This document shows, in pieces, positions 35,012 to 44,918 of a stretch of 64,000 bases of DNA. A model generated the notes under the pieces. The model worked only from the letters and a program-made list of their open reading frames with translations, did not search any database and was not told the origin of the DNA. The position numbers and the translations under genes are program-made. Numbering within the stretch: the first letter of the stretch is position 1; each line of letters begins with the position of its first letter. Origin of the DNA: Muribaculaceae bacterium (lineage in GTDB: Bacteria; Bacteroidota; Bacteroidia; Bacteroidales; Muribaculaceae); assembly GCA_017505535.1 (NCBI GenBank), contig JAFVPD010000015.1, positions 1 through 64,000 on the forward strand. The letters are read 5' to 3'.

Positions 35012-35343
35012 TCTTGCTGTATTTTGAATTGTAATTCATCAATTATGACTTCCGAATGTCCTTTAACAAATGTTCTTGTCAGATTTACAGAAAGGCGAGG
35101 AAAAACAAAGATAGGCCAAAGCAAATTGGTTTTGACAATACTTATAGCTGCATTTTGCAGTATGGCTTTACGCATACATTCTGCGCATGCAATATGTTGT
35201 TCCGAACCATATTGGGTTGCAATGAAAAGGAACGTAATATCGGGCAAAGTGTAAGACTTTAAAGAGTCTGTTTGTCTTCCACAGACCGGACATTCCACAG
35301 GGAGTGTTTCCAGTCTTTTTCTAAATTTGTAGTATTCTTTCAT
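35002..35343 (-). CDS. Small protein with a four-cysteine zinc-binding pattern
   Basis: Protein of 113 residues. ECPVCGRQTDS near the N-terminus and HIACAECMRKA about 35 residues later provide two CxxC pairs, the arrangement of a zinc ribbon. A hydrophobic stretch (NLLWPIFVFPRLSVNL) and a charged tail follow. No family is recognised. It is 4 bp after the peptidase gene and overlaps the next gene, so it is probably cotranslated with both. Confidence 0.7.
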   Translation of the reverse strand: MKEYYKFRKRLETLPVECPVCGRQTDSLKSYTLPDITFLFIATQYGSEQHIACAECMRKAILQNAAISIVKTNLLWPIFVFPRLSVNLTRTFVKGHSEVIIDELQFKIQQEWK

Positions 35344-35347
35344 ATAT

Positions 35348-38200
35348 TTATGAGTTAGTATCTTCTTTTTGGATTTTCAGAGCCATTGAGTTATTCCATG
35401 CCATTAGCGGAGTTTTACCATCAATAGTATCAGAGATTATTTTCTTTGAATAATAGGCAAGATTTTCATACAGCTCCACAAGTTGATCTGGAACGGAAAA
35501 TACGTCTGTTATTTCTTCAGAAGAAATTGACAAACCATCAAGAAGCAGATCTTCATCAAGGAAATCTTGTATACGTTTCCACATATCCACGTGAATGACT
35601 GGATATAGACGCTCCATCTCTATTTGCGGAATAGCTTCTTTTATCGCGTTCTTATACCCTACTAGTCTTCTTTGTAGAGTGTCGAACTCGTTCTCGTCCC
35701 GAGTTGTCACCCTACTGAGTTCTTGGAGCAGAGCATTTCGGTTGGGGTATAGATTATAGTTTATTTTCTCAATAATAAACTGAGAATAAAAAATATTGTC
35801 GTATGCGCGAATTATCAAAGATCTGTCTGATGCACACGTGATGGCAAAATCAAACACTTCGCGGTCAATTTTACTGACCTTAAGGGACAAAAGATTTACC
35901 ACTTTTTCTTGTTGGTCCACAGGAACATTTTTTCGCCTGTAAACAATGTCGTTATAGCGAATAATTTTTTCGTCTAATTCTCCTCGCTGGAATGCTACCA
36001 TAACATGATAATCTGAAATGGCTGTACTAAATTCGTCAAGAATCTTTTTATTTTCCTCCGTAAAAGGATTTGTCCCATTCCCTTTTTGAATGTCTGGATC
36101 ATTGGGATTGAAACCTCCAAAAAGGTCTCTGTTTAAGAATGGTCTATGTTCCAATGGGAAAGAACGTTCAGAAAACTCTTCTGACAAAAGCTTAGTGTAA
36201 TCGCCATTTGTTGAGTCTGATACTTGAGCAAGTTCTGTTAGGTTAAACAAATTGTCTGACACAACTTTATAAACACTTAACGGAACAATATCAGTAGCAG
36301 ATGTCAGACAAGGCATGTCACTAATACGATTAGTTGATTTAATTCTTGATATACGCTGAGATAGTGTTGGATGAGACAGCCAAGGGTTCTTTATTTGAAC
36401 TCTGCGCGAAACACGCTCTATATCCTGTTCTTCCATTAATTTAATCGGTGTTATGTTCTTGCCATCAAAAGATTCACATAGTGTAATGAACGCCTCATAT
36501 CCATCCCAATATGATGAAGGTCTCAAATTCTTCGAAGATGCTATATCAGATACTAAAGAATGATATGCTTCAAAGCGTTTAGATATATAATTGATTTTAC
36601 ATAAGGCTGAGACTGCAATAGCATTACCTACAATATCTGCTGAGACATTATCAGCATCATACTCCATCTGTCGTGATAGACCTAAAAAGCCTTTCTGAAC
36701 AAATATGTATGTTCTATACATTATTTTTCTTACACACCCTATTGAACTGGCAGTGATGGCTCCAAGGAGACTCCAAACCCAATGAGCGTTTGAGGTTTGC
36801 CAGTCAATAAGCCACTTATCAAGAAAATCTCTGCGATTTATAAGGTTTTCAATAATCTCATAACCTATAGAAACAATTGACCCGATCTTCATGCTGTTTT
36901 GACCAAAATGGCCAAATTCATGTGCTATAACGGCTTTTAATTCCATAGTATTAAGACCATATAACAACCCGAGTCCAATTTCAATGTTTTTTCTGACTGG
37001 AAAAAATATGTTCCAAAAGGTAGTATTATAGAAAACACATGCGTTTACATCCGATGAAACATATACTCGTTTAGGGAATTTTACCCCAGTTAATTTCGCA
37101 GTTTCTTCTATTAGTTCATATAAATCAGGAGCATCCTCCCGATTTATCTCAATTCTGTTTGGATCTTTTGGCACAGAGAATTGAAATAATGGCTTAATCA
37201 GGAAAATACCAAAAACTCCTATCATAGGTAATGCCCATATAGCTACTCTAACACTAAACCAAATTAAAAAAGCGCCAAGCAGGATAGATAGAATGTATAA
37301 CGAAATAAATACTCCCATCCTGAACAAAACATTTGTTGATATTCTTGTAATTGTAGTTCTTGTTTCGTCTTTAGAGTTAGTAAAAAGTACAGCAAACCAT
37401 AACAGAGCTAAGATAGCACCACCTATGCAAAAGATTATTATCCAGACGCTAGGTATAAGAGGAGTGTTATCATCTGTGGATACTTCTGAATTTGCAGATA
37501 TATTAGGTCGGTTATACAAAAATGAAGAGACTGACAAATAGCGAGCTTCATCCGGTTTTCCGGTAAAATCTGAATATGCTGATCCTGAATTATATGTTAT
37601 AGCATAAGCTATTTCTGTTTCATGATTATAAACCCATTGTAAATCCGACAGTGAAGAAATAGGCACTATCTCAACCAATCCATCCTTTCCAAAAATCAAC
37701 TGCTTTCCAGTAAAGAGTGTATCAGTTCCATTTGTGATATACATCAATGGAAGGGATAGGCGATGAGCTGTCATATCATATTCAGGTGTCCATGCCCAAC
37801 CAACAATGCTATTAGAGTTGTCTAGTGAAGATTGTATTGTTTGTAACAATTTCTTAAAACTGAAATACGACATTTTATCGTCATTAACATGCCCGGGAGT
37901 CCTATACGAAATAAGATAAGCTTTATCCAAGTATTCGACATTTGAAGTCGTGTCGGGAATCATCATCCCTACGACTTCCTTAACAGCATCTTGAGTATTT
38001 CCACAATAATCTGTCAGAATTTGACGTGTATCCTCTCCATTTATGAAAACAAACCCCATAGGCACATTTATAGATATAGGAGCTTCACTTAATCGGATAT
38101 ACCCAGACTCGGCATTTATGCCTTTTTGTTCAGTTGGCAGAATTTGTCCATTACAAGTGAATATTGCAATGGAGAATAATATGGCGATGAATATTCTCAT
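35348..38200 (-). CDS. DUF2167-like / M48 metallopeptidase fusion, membrane protein
   Basis: Protein of 950 residues. A signal peptide (1-18) leads into a region of about 200 residues resembling DUF2167 (PGHVNDDK..., then IVGWAWTPEYDMTAHRLSLPL). Three to four transmembrane helices follow (about 255-340). An M48 (Ste24/HtpX-type) zinc peptidase domain comes next, with VIAHEFGHFGQNSM (HExxH near residue 426) and a downstream EYDADNVSADIVG that supplies the third ligand. The last 350 residues are helical with no recognised domain. M48 enzymes cleave membrane or misfolded envelope proteins; the natural substrate here is unknown. Confidence 0.85.
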   Translation of the reverse strand: MRIFIAILFSIAIFTCNGQILPTEQKGINAESGYIRLSEAPISINVPMGFVFINGEDTRQILTDYCGNTQDAVKEVVGMMIPDTTSNVEYLDKAYLISYRTPGHVNDDKMSYFSFKKLLQTIQSSLDNSNSIVGWAWTPEYDMTAHRLSLPLMYITNGTDTLFTGKQLIFGKDGLVEIVPISSLSDLQWVYNHETEIAYAITYNSGSAYSDFTGKPDEARYLSVSSFLYNRPNISANSEVSTDDNTPLIPSVWIIIFCIGGAILALLWFAVLFTNSKDETRTTITRISTNVLFRMGVFISLYILSILLGAFLIWFSVRVAIWALPMIGVFGIFLIKPLFQFSVPKDPNRIEINREDAPDLYELIEETAKLTGVKFPKRVYVSSDVNACVFYNTTFWNIFFPVRKNIEIGLGLLYGLNTMELKAVIAHEFGHFGQNSMKIGSIVSIGYEIIENLINRRDFLDKWLIDWQTSNAHWVWSLLGAITASSIGCVRKIMYRTYIFVQKGFLGLSRQMEYDADNVSADIVGNAIAVSALCKINYISKRFEAYHSLVSDIASSKNLRPSSYWDGYEAFITLCESFDGKNITPIKLMEEQDIERVSRRVQIKNPWLSHPTLSQRISRIKSTNRISDMPCLTSATDIVPLSVYKVVSDNLFNLTELAQVSDSTNGDYTKLLSEEFSERSFPLEHRPFLNRDLFGGFNPNDPDIQKGNGTNPFTEENKKILDEFSTAISDYHVMVAFQRGELDEKIIRYNDIVYRRKNVPVDQQEKVVNLLSLKVSKIDREVFDFAITCASDRSLIIRAYDNIFYSQFIIEKINYNLYPNRNALLQELSRVTTRDENEFDTLQRRLVGYKNAIKEAIPQIEMERLYPVIHVDMWKRIQDFLDEDLLLDGLSISSEEITDVFSVPDQLVELYENLAYYSKKIISDTIDGKTPLMAWNNSMALKIQKEDTNS

Positions 38201-38436
38201 TAATCTCTTTAGGGCGGTTCTATAAATTCAATGTTTCATCAGTGAGTAGTTAAAACCACATTAAGGCTACCGCTAATTAAATTTCGTTTTCGCAAATTTA
38301 GTAAATATTTTTCTAATTTTAGTTCAAGTTGCTTTGATAAATATTCCAATGGAAGTTAAAATGGGTTAAAATATTTAGGAATAGACCTTGTGAAAAATAA
38401 AATATAATTATATTGCAAAAAAATAATGTTTAAAGT

Positions 38437-41340
38437 ATGAAATGGCATAATTGGATACTATTCATTCTATTGATAGTCGCGAGTAGTTGTAAAGATGAAC
38501 AATCAGAACCCGGTAACGTTGACGAGGTTGATGATGTATTCATTGGTAACATGTGCAACTTATTTTTTACGGAAGGTCTTGAAGGCTTTGATGAGGAAAA
38601 GGCCGAACTATATATTCAAGCTCCAGATGGGTCAATAATTAAGAGAGAAATCAAACACGACCGCAAGTCGGGAACGTCGGAGTTAAAATTGCATAAAGGT
38701 CTTAAGGACGGAACGTATCGATTGTTGTATTTGCAATATGCCCTTGAAAATCCACAAAATAATGGGAAAATTACTCATGGGCGCTTTGGCCTTGGCTGTA
38801 AAATTTCAGTGTCGGGAATAAACTTTACGATTGATGACCTATATGACAAGGAGATGGAACTTTATGGGGAGGGGACCGAAAAGAATCCATACATCATCGC
38901 AAGTGATTATAATCTGCGCACGTTGGCAAAAAAAGTTAATGACTCAAGGTATAATGGGCGTATAACCAATAGCACATATTTTAAGCAATATGGAGCAGAA
39001 ATAGATTTGGAGGATATATCATTTAATTGTGATAACAAGCAGGGTTGGAGTCCAATCGGGACGGGGCAAACAGTCCCCTTTAGAGGACAATATGATGGCA
39101 ATAATATACCTATAAAAGGGCTTGATATAACCCGCTATGAAGACTCCGGAGTGGGGCTGTTTGGATATGTTCAAGGTGGCGTAATCAAAAACGTTACTAT
39201 AAAAAAATCGATAATTAGAGGAAATATAGCAGTTGGCTCTTTGATTGGAACTATTGCATCGGGCGGTGGAGTGAGAAGTAGCACTATCGTTGATAGTTGC
39301 CGGGTAGAGACCGGCGTGAAAGTCATAGGTACCGAAGAGAAAGGCGGCTTGTCCACAGGCGGACTGATTGGGTGTGTTGACATGTATGCAACTGCTGTGG
39401 TCAATAGTTGTGCAACGTCGTCAGATGTAGAAATTTCGTCATGTTATAATGCCGGGGGTATTATAGGTTCAACCGGAATTTATACGTCAGTAATAGTCAG
39501 CAATTGTGTAAATAAAGCAAGTGTAACATCGCAGTATTCAGGTTGTGGAGGTATTATAGCAAGTGGAGATACTATAACGATGACAAGTTGTAAAAATTAT
39601 GGAAATATTACGGGAGCAATTGCTTATACCGGCGCAGAACAGACCGCAGGCATCGGAACCGGAGGCCTGATAGGTGGCAGTGGCGTTTCGACAATTGCGT
39701 CGTCGGTAAACTATGGCACAGTAAAGGGAAAAGAAGGCGTTGGCGGCATAATAGGAAGTACCCGAATTACAGGAAATGATACAGATGGTTATACCTATAA
39801 CAACACTATGGTAATTTATTGCGGAAACGAGGGTTCGGTAGAAGGTGATGTTGCTGTAGGTGGCGTGTGTGGTGAGGCGCAATTTGGAGCATTTGGAGCA
39901 TATAATACAGGAACAATTGTGGGTGAATCATATACGGCAGGAATAGCGGGGTGTACATCGGTTGGTGTTATATACAACTCGGTAAATGCAGGCCTTATAA
40001 ATGGCGGAACATATACATCGGGAATTGTAGGAAAAACAAATATGGGTTCTCTTGCAATAAATCACAATTATGGAATTATAGACGGAAAAGGCAGTCATGC
40101 CGGCGGAATAGTTGGATTGGGAAGTAATTGTACAATGATAAACTATTGCGGAAATCATGGAACTATAAAATCGTCAAGCGGAGAATCGGTTGGTGGTATT
40201 GTAGGAGAAATTGGAGATCCGAGTAACTGGACTTTAAAGAATACTGCAAATTGTATTTTAGGAACAATAGAAATTACAATGGGTATTATTGGTCCGGCAT
40301 TTGCAATGTATGAGCTCAAGGGCGGAAAGGTTCCCAAAGCGATACTGTGCATGGAGAACGGGGTAAATATCGTATGTGGGTTTATTGATACCGCAATGTT
40401 AACGTGGGATATATATAACATGGCAACCGGAGAGTCGATAAAAGATTCAACAAAAAGCGATGCAGAAGAGAATAAAAACACGTTGAATTATATACGAGCC
40501 ACGCATGGAAACATAACGTTAAATTCGTTTTATAGTGGAGCCTTCAGTGAGGATTATTTAAATAACGTGAATGCTTTGACCGATTATTTTGTGGCGTCGG
40601 AAGATAATGCTGACAATTACAATGACAACATTAACGAAGCGCGAAACAAACGAGCAGAGCAGTTAGAAACTTATTCTTTGGCAAAAGATATTGTTCACGC
40701 AACAATAGCAGGTGTTTGTATTATAGCGGGAGCAGTAGCAACAATAGGCGGAATGATTGTTACCGGAGGAACCAGCACCGCGATGACTTTAGCCGTTGTA
40801 GGAGGTGTTGCATCAATGGCCGGAGGAGCCAATACTATATGGAAAACATGTACCGACTATGAAGAAAATGCGGTTATAATCTCGCAATGTGTCAATACCG
40901 GAGATATCGACGTAGATGGTGACCAGAATAAAAATGTAGGAGGGTTAGTGGGAACGCTTCACGATTTCAGTATTATAAGCAATTGTCTTAATGCCGGAGC
41001 CTGCATAAATTCTATTGGCGGAGGGCACTTTGCCGGAGAGACAAAAGAGAAAACAGAGGTGTTAAATTGCTTGACAATCGCCGATGTGAATAGTTGGAAC
41101 GATTTGTTAGGCAAAACTCCATCATCAGGGTCTTATACTGTTGAAAATTTGTACTACTACATTTCCGAAGGAAATCAATCATCGGTGTTTGAACAGAGTA
41201 TAAGTGGCGGAAAAACAGGGCTTACAATTAATGAATTGGGCCAAGAGAATAATTATAATGGTTGGGATTTTTCTTCGCGATGGATTATTCCTGATGCAGC
41301 AGGTGCGTTCCCAATTCCATATAAATCAGAATATCAATAA
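38437..41340 (+). CDS. Large GLUG-repeat lipoprotein with internal hydrophobic insert
   Basis: Predicted surface lipoprotein of 967 residues with its lipobox Cys at residue 18 (VASSCKDEQ). After an N-terminal beta domain comes GEGTEKNPYIIAS, the usual opening of GLUG adhesin repeats. Many repeats of the form GGLIG/GGIIGS follow with polar linkers (VNSCATSSDVEISSCYNAGGI), typical of right-handed beta-helix adhesins. Between about residues 607 and 810 the helix is interrupted by a helical, partly hydrophobic insert (GVCIIAGAVATIGGMIVTGG near 755), after which repeats resume (NVGGLVGTL). It probably acts in binding host or polymer ligands (inference). It is 10 bp upstream of its paralogue. Confidence 0.82.
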   Translation: MKWHNWILFILLIVASSCKDEQSEPGNVDEVDDVFIGNMCNLFFTEGLEGFDEEKAELYIQAPDGSIIKREIKHDRKSGTSELKLHKGLKDGTYRLLYLQYALENPQNNGKITHGRFGLGCKISVSGINFTIDDLYDKEMELYGEGTEKNPYIIASDYNLRTLAKKVNDSRYNGRITNSTYFKQYGAEIDLEDISFNCDNKQGWSPIGTGQTVPFRGQYDGNNIPIKGLDITRYEDSGVGLFGYVQGGVIKNVTIKKSIIRGNIAVGSLIGTIASGGGVRSSTIVDSCRVETGVKVIGTEEKGGLSTGGLIGCVDMYATAVVNSCATSSDVEISSCYNAGGIIGSTGIYTSVIVSNCVNKASVTSQYSGCGGIIASGDTITMTSCKNYGNITGAIAYTGAEQTAGIGTGGLIGGSGVSTIASSVNYGTVKGKEGVGGIIGSTRITGNDTDGYTYNNTMVIYCGNEGSVEGDVAVGGVCGEAQFGAFGAYNTGTIVGESYTAGIAGCTSVGVIYNSVNAGLINGGTYTSGIVGKTNMGSLAINHNYGIIDGKGSHAGGIVGLGSNCTMINYCGNHGTIKSSSGESVGGIVGEIGDPSNWTLKNTANCILGTIEITMGIIGPAFAMYELKGGKVPKAILCMENGVNIVCGFIDTAMLTWDIYNMATGESIKDSTKSDAEENKNTLNYIRATHGNITLNSFYSGAFSEDYLNNVNALTDYFVASEDNADNYNDNINEARNKRAEQLETYSLAKDIVHATIAGVCIIAGAVATIGGMIVTGGTSTAMTLAVVGGVASMAGGANTIWKTCTDYEENAVIISQCVNTGDIDVDGDQNKNVGGLVGTLHDFSIISNCLNAGACINSIGGGHFAGETKEKTEVLNCLTIADVNSWNDLLGKTPSSGSYTVENLYYYISEGNQSSVFEQSISGGKTGLTINELGQENNYNGWDFSSRWIIPDAAGAFPIPYKSEYQ

Positions 41341-41350
41341 ATAAAAGACA

Positions 41351-44296
41351 ATGCACATGAGAAATCTGTTGAAATTTGTGATACTTGCAACGTTGAACAT
41401 GATAGTGTTAGGAGCATGTTCAGATGACAATATATTAAACAAGTCGGAGGAATCAACGCTTGTGCAAGAGGGCGATGAAAAAATCTCTACATTTGAAATA
41501 CATCATTATTGGGAAGAGATTTCTGAGCCCATAAGTGATTTGCAGGTTCGATTAATAGGACTCGACTGCGGTTTGGTAGAAAACTTTGATGCTGAAGTTT
41601 CGTTTGTGAAAAATAAGCTTAAAATCGCGATTAGAATACCGATCGAAATAAAGATTCACGATGGACGTTATACAATGTTGGTTTATTATGGCAAAAAAAT
41701 GCTAACCAAACGTGTTATTGCCAACTTTAGTGGAGAAATGCTCAGGACATACTCATTGGCAAGTTCAGAATATGGCGAAAAATTAGAGGGAGAAGGTACA
41801 CCTGAAGATCCTTTTGTAATAAGAAACAATTCAGATTTTAATAAACTATGTGGTTTGCTTAATAATGACGAATCGCATGCTGCCGGGCTTTATTTTCAGC
41901 AGAAATTTAATTTTGATTTAGATCAACAGGGCGAGTCGGTTGATGATTGGGGCCATGCCAATCAATCATTTGCCGGAGTTTATGATGGGAATGAGAAAAC
42001 GATAGGGAACCTCACGCATATCGGAAATTCAACGTCGGAATATGATGATAATATCGGACTATTCCATACCTTATATAACGGAGCTGAGATAAAGAACCTG
42101 ACGATAGAATTAGGCTCTTGCTCGGGGATAAAAGATAATTTTGGCTCTGTGGCAAGTTGCGCTACCGGCATTGTGGCATTGGAAAATATCACTGTTAAAG
42201 GCTCGCTGACCGGAGCAGTCAATAATATTGGCGGACTTGTTGGTCGTGTATATGGTGAGCAAACGAGTGTTGCAGTTAATAGTGTAGATATAGGAGTTAC
42301 GTTGTTGAATGTTGAAAAGAACGTAGGAGGAGTAATCGGTCTTGTTGAAAAGTGTAGTGAAGTGAAGATTGAAAATGTCACGTTTTACGATAAGTCATTC
42401 CGATTTTCAGGCAATGAAAATGTCGGAGGTATTGTAGGGGCTGTAGATGGTAATGCAAATGAAAGTGCTATACTAATCAGTAATTGTAATTTGCAACACA
42501 CCACAAGTGAAGCAAATGATAATATGATTATTTCGGCCGTAGATTCATGTTGTGGTGGTCTTGTCGGATTCATAAATATGGCTGACGTATTAATTGAAGG
42601 TAGTAGTGTGTATTGTCCGGTGGGAGGAGGAGAGACTCAGACAGGCTATGCATGTAATAGTGTCGGCGGATTATTGGGCAGTATAAACCAGTGTGGGGAA
42701 TTTGTGATAAGAGAGTGCTATGTAGTGGGAAAAGTTGTAGGAAATAAGTCGGTGGGAGGAATGATTGGTCGCAATTGTAATACCATGATTAATTTCAGCG
42801 GGAATAATCAAATGGCGGCTTATGAAGATGCGGCTATTGGAGTATATGGCAATGAAAATGTAGGAGGAATTTTTGGCGCAATATATGATTGTGAGATAAG
42901 GATCGATGGCAAAATAAAAACGTTTGCCGATGTGGAATGTGTTACTAATGGCGGCGGTGTAGTGGGGCTAATGTATAACTCCCAGATGCATGTTGGCAAT
43001 TTCGACTTTGCCGACTCTGGGTCGTTGTCGGTTAAAGGCGAAAAATATATCGGAGGTCTTGTCGGACGTATGATGGATTCATCAAAATTGCATTCCGATA
43101 ATTCGCAATATGCCACATCTTCCAATATACCATCGTCATCGATATATACTCCCGATTTTCAAGGCAAGGTCTTGGGAAGTGCATATGTAGGTGGAGCCAT
43201 CGGTTATTTGTCCGATTCAAGAGTCGAAAACTTGTATGTAAATGCAACAGTGACGGTTTCAGGTGATTATGCGGGAGGAATAGCCGGGTTTATATATGGT
43301 TCCGATAGCTCTGATTACATATCATTTTCTAAGTTCAATGGTAGCATAAAAGGAGGAGAACGCACAGGAGGAATTGCCGGTGCAGTTGATGGTGTTAGCC
43401 GCGTGTCCTATTGCACTAATTACGGAATGGTACAAGGAGCGGACTTTACAGGAGGAATTATCGGGCACACTGAATATTCAGATGGAGTTCCCGAAGTATA
43501 TAAAAACGTAAACATTGGCGATGTAGAGGGACAACATGCCATAGGAGGAGTGTGTGGACATGTTACCGGTGATGGAGAAAATGAAATCATTATACAGTAT
43601 TGCGGTAACTTTGGAAAGATTAGCGGATCAGGCAATGTTGGTGGCGAAGAGGTTAAGGGTTGGTATGGTCTTGGCGGAATATTGGGATCATGTGATCATG
43701 AACGAATAAAAGTTGCTCATTGCTCAAATCATGGTGAAATCAAGGGAACGTCAGCTTCATTTCATGGCGTAGGAGGTATTGCCGGTGTAATGGGAAAAGA
43801 TCCAGTTGGAGCATCGCAAGATGATAATTTGACGTTGGAGCAATGTGCTAATTTTGGAAATGTTTCTACGACAGGTGGTCATAGAGGTGGAATTCTCGGA
43901 TATCAAGAAGAAGGTTGCTCAGGAAGTGATGATACCAATTCTATTGTAAGGGATTGTATTAACCACGGATATGTGACTGATGGTGGTGGAATCATAGGGG
44001 AGATAGATCATTATGCCAATCAGCATAGATGTGTTAACGCACGCATTCTTGAATCGGGCGATCAATTAATCAGAGGCGAAAAAAATGGTTCAATAAACCA
44101 TCAGCATAATCTGTATTACTATTATGATCCAGATTTGCCTTATAACAGATTGCATCAATCTACACGTGGATCTGCCTATACCAAAGCCTATTCTTTTACC
44201 AATTTTGATTTTGAAGGTGTATGGGAATTAATTGAAGGAGAGACACATCCAAGATTGCGTGATTGTGAATTTCAATCGGCTACAAAACCCCAATAG
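41351..44296 (+). CDS. Large GLUG-repeat lipoprotein, tandem paralogue
   Basis: Predicted surface lipoprotein of 981 residues with Cys at residue 23 (VLGACSDDN). It has the same plan as the gene before it: an N-terminal beta domain, an opening GEGTPEDPFVIRN, then about fifteen repeats such as NVGGVIGLV, NVGGIVGAVDG, SVGGLLGSI and GAYVGG-like units. It lacks the hydrophobic insert of its neighbour. The repeats are diverged enough that nucleotide identity between the two genes is low, so the duplication is old. Likely an adhesin-like surface protein. Confidence 0.82.
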   Translation: MHMRNLLKFVILATLNMIVLGACSDDNILNKSEESTLVQEGDEKISTFEIHHYWEEISEPISDLQVRLIGLDCGLVENFDAEVSFVKNKLKIAIRIPIEIKIHDGRYTMLVYYGKKMLTKRVIANFSGEMLRTYSLASSEYGEKLEGEGTPEDPFVIRNNSDFNKLCGLLNNDESHAAGLYFQQKFNFDLDQQGESVDDWGHANQSFAGVYDGNEKTIGNLTHIGNSTSEYDDNIGLFHTLYNGAEIKNLTIELGSCSGIKDNFGSVASCATGIVALENITVKGSLTGAVNNIGGLVGRVYGEQTSVAVNSVDIGVTLLNVEKNVGGVIGLVEKCSEVKIENVTFYDKSFRFSGNENVGGIVGAVDGNANESAILISNCNLQHTTSEANDNMIISAVDSCCGGLVGFINMADVLIEGSSVYCPVGGGETQTGYACNSVGGLLGSINQCGEFVIRECYVVGKVVGNKSVGGMIGRNCNTMINFSGNNQMAAYEDAAIGVYGNENVGGIFGAIYDCEIRIDGKIKTFADVECVTNGGGVVGLMYNSQMHVGNFDFADSGSLSVKGEKYIGGLVGRMMDSSKLHSDNSQYATSSNIPSSSIYTPDFQGKVLGSAYVGGAIGYLSDSRVENLYVNATVTVSGDYAGGIAGFIYGSDSSDYISFSKFNGSIKGGERTGGIAGAVDGVSRVSYCTNYGMVQGADFTGGIIGHTEYSDGVPEVYKNVNIGDVEGQHAIGGVCGHVTGDGENEIIIQYCGNFGKISGSGNVGGEEVKGWYGLGGILGSCDHERIKVAHCSNHGEIKGTSASFHGVGGIAGVMGKDPVGASQDDNLTLEQCANFGNVSTTGGHRGGILGYQEEGCSGSDDTNSIVRDCINHGYVTDGGGIIGEIDHYANQHRCVNARILESGDQLIRGEKNGSINHQHNLYYYYDPDLPYNRLHQSTRGSAYTKAYSFTNFDFEGVWELIEGETHPRLRDCEFQSATKPQ

Positions 44297-44340
44297 GAAG
44301 TGAAGTTACAAGATGTAGTAATGCGAGATAGATGGCGCAC

Positions 44341-44371
44341 TTGTGGTGTCGTGGAATGTTTTGTAAATTTG
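44341..44371 (+). promoter_or_regulatory. Promoter of the Pmp3-family gene
   Basis: TTGT at 44341-44344, a 19-bp spacer and TAAATTTG at 44364-44371, 30 bp before the start. The -33 element is off consensus. Confidence 0.5.
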
Positions 44372-44401
44372 TAGATAATAATCATTGAAAACAGAAAAGA
44401 G

Positions 44402-44557
44402 ATGTCTTGTTTAAGAGTTATATTGTGTGTGATATTCCCTCCGTTGGCTGTCCTTGATCAAGGGTGTGGCTCGGTTGTGATAGTAACATTGCTCACGTTA
44501 TGTGCGTGGGTTCCCGGCGTAATTGGCGCATTGGTAATTCTAAATCGGAACAAATGA
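44402..44557 (+). CDS. YqaE/Pmp3 family small membrane protein
   Basis: Peptide of 51 residues beginning MSCLRVILCVIFPPLAVLDQ. It has two transmembrane helices with the family signature FPPLAV in the first and WVPGVIGALVI in the second. Pmp3/YqaE proteins are tiny stress-linked membrane proteins thought to affect membrane potential. It is easy to miss because of its length. Its TGA stop overlaps the ATG of the next gene (ATGA), so the two are translationally coupled. Confidence 0.85.
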   Translation: MSCLRVILCVIFPPLAVLDQGCGSVVIVTLLTLCAWVPGVIGALVILNRNK

Positions 44558-44871
44558 TAAGGAAGTATAAGATTATTACACTGTGTGGAAGCACACGATT
44601 TAAAGATTCTTTTATGCGAGAGCAAAAACGGCTTTCGCTTGAGGGTAATATTGTGATATCGGTGGGCTTGTTTGGCCATTCCGGTGATAATGAAGTGTTC
44701 ACCGAAGGGGTGAAAACAATGCTCGATGATATGCATTTGCGCAAGATCGATCTTGCCGATGAGATATTTGTTATCAATGAGAACGGATATATTGGAGAAA
44801 GTACCCGCCGTGAAATAGACTATGCCAAGAAGACCGGGAAACCGGTTGTATATTTAATGGAGCCTGAGTGA
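44554..44871 (+). CDS. Small nucleoside 2-deoxyribosyltransferase-like protein
   Basis: Protein of 105 residues starting MIRKYKIITLCGSTRF. The N-terminal ITLCGSTRFKD motif, the central DLADEIFVINENGYIGESTRREIDYA and the final KPVVYLMEP match the Rossmann-like nucleoside 2-deoxyribosyltransferase/DUF4406 group, small proteins that bind or hydrolyse nucleotides. A longer frame from GTG 44464 overlaps the pmp3-like gene in another frame and is rejected; ATG 44554 fits the family. The true substrate is unknown. Confidence 0.82.
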   Translation: MIRKYKIITLCGSTRFKDSFMREQKRLSLEGNIVISVGLFGHSGDNEVFTEGVKTMLDDMHLRKIDLADEIFVINENGYIGESTRREIDYAKKTGKPVVYLMEPE

Positions 44872-44918
44872 GTTTTAGAGATGCTCCCTTAATATAGCCT
44901 CAGAGAAACCTTTAAACT

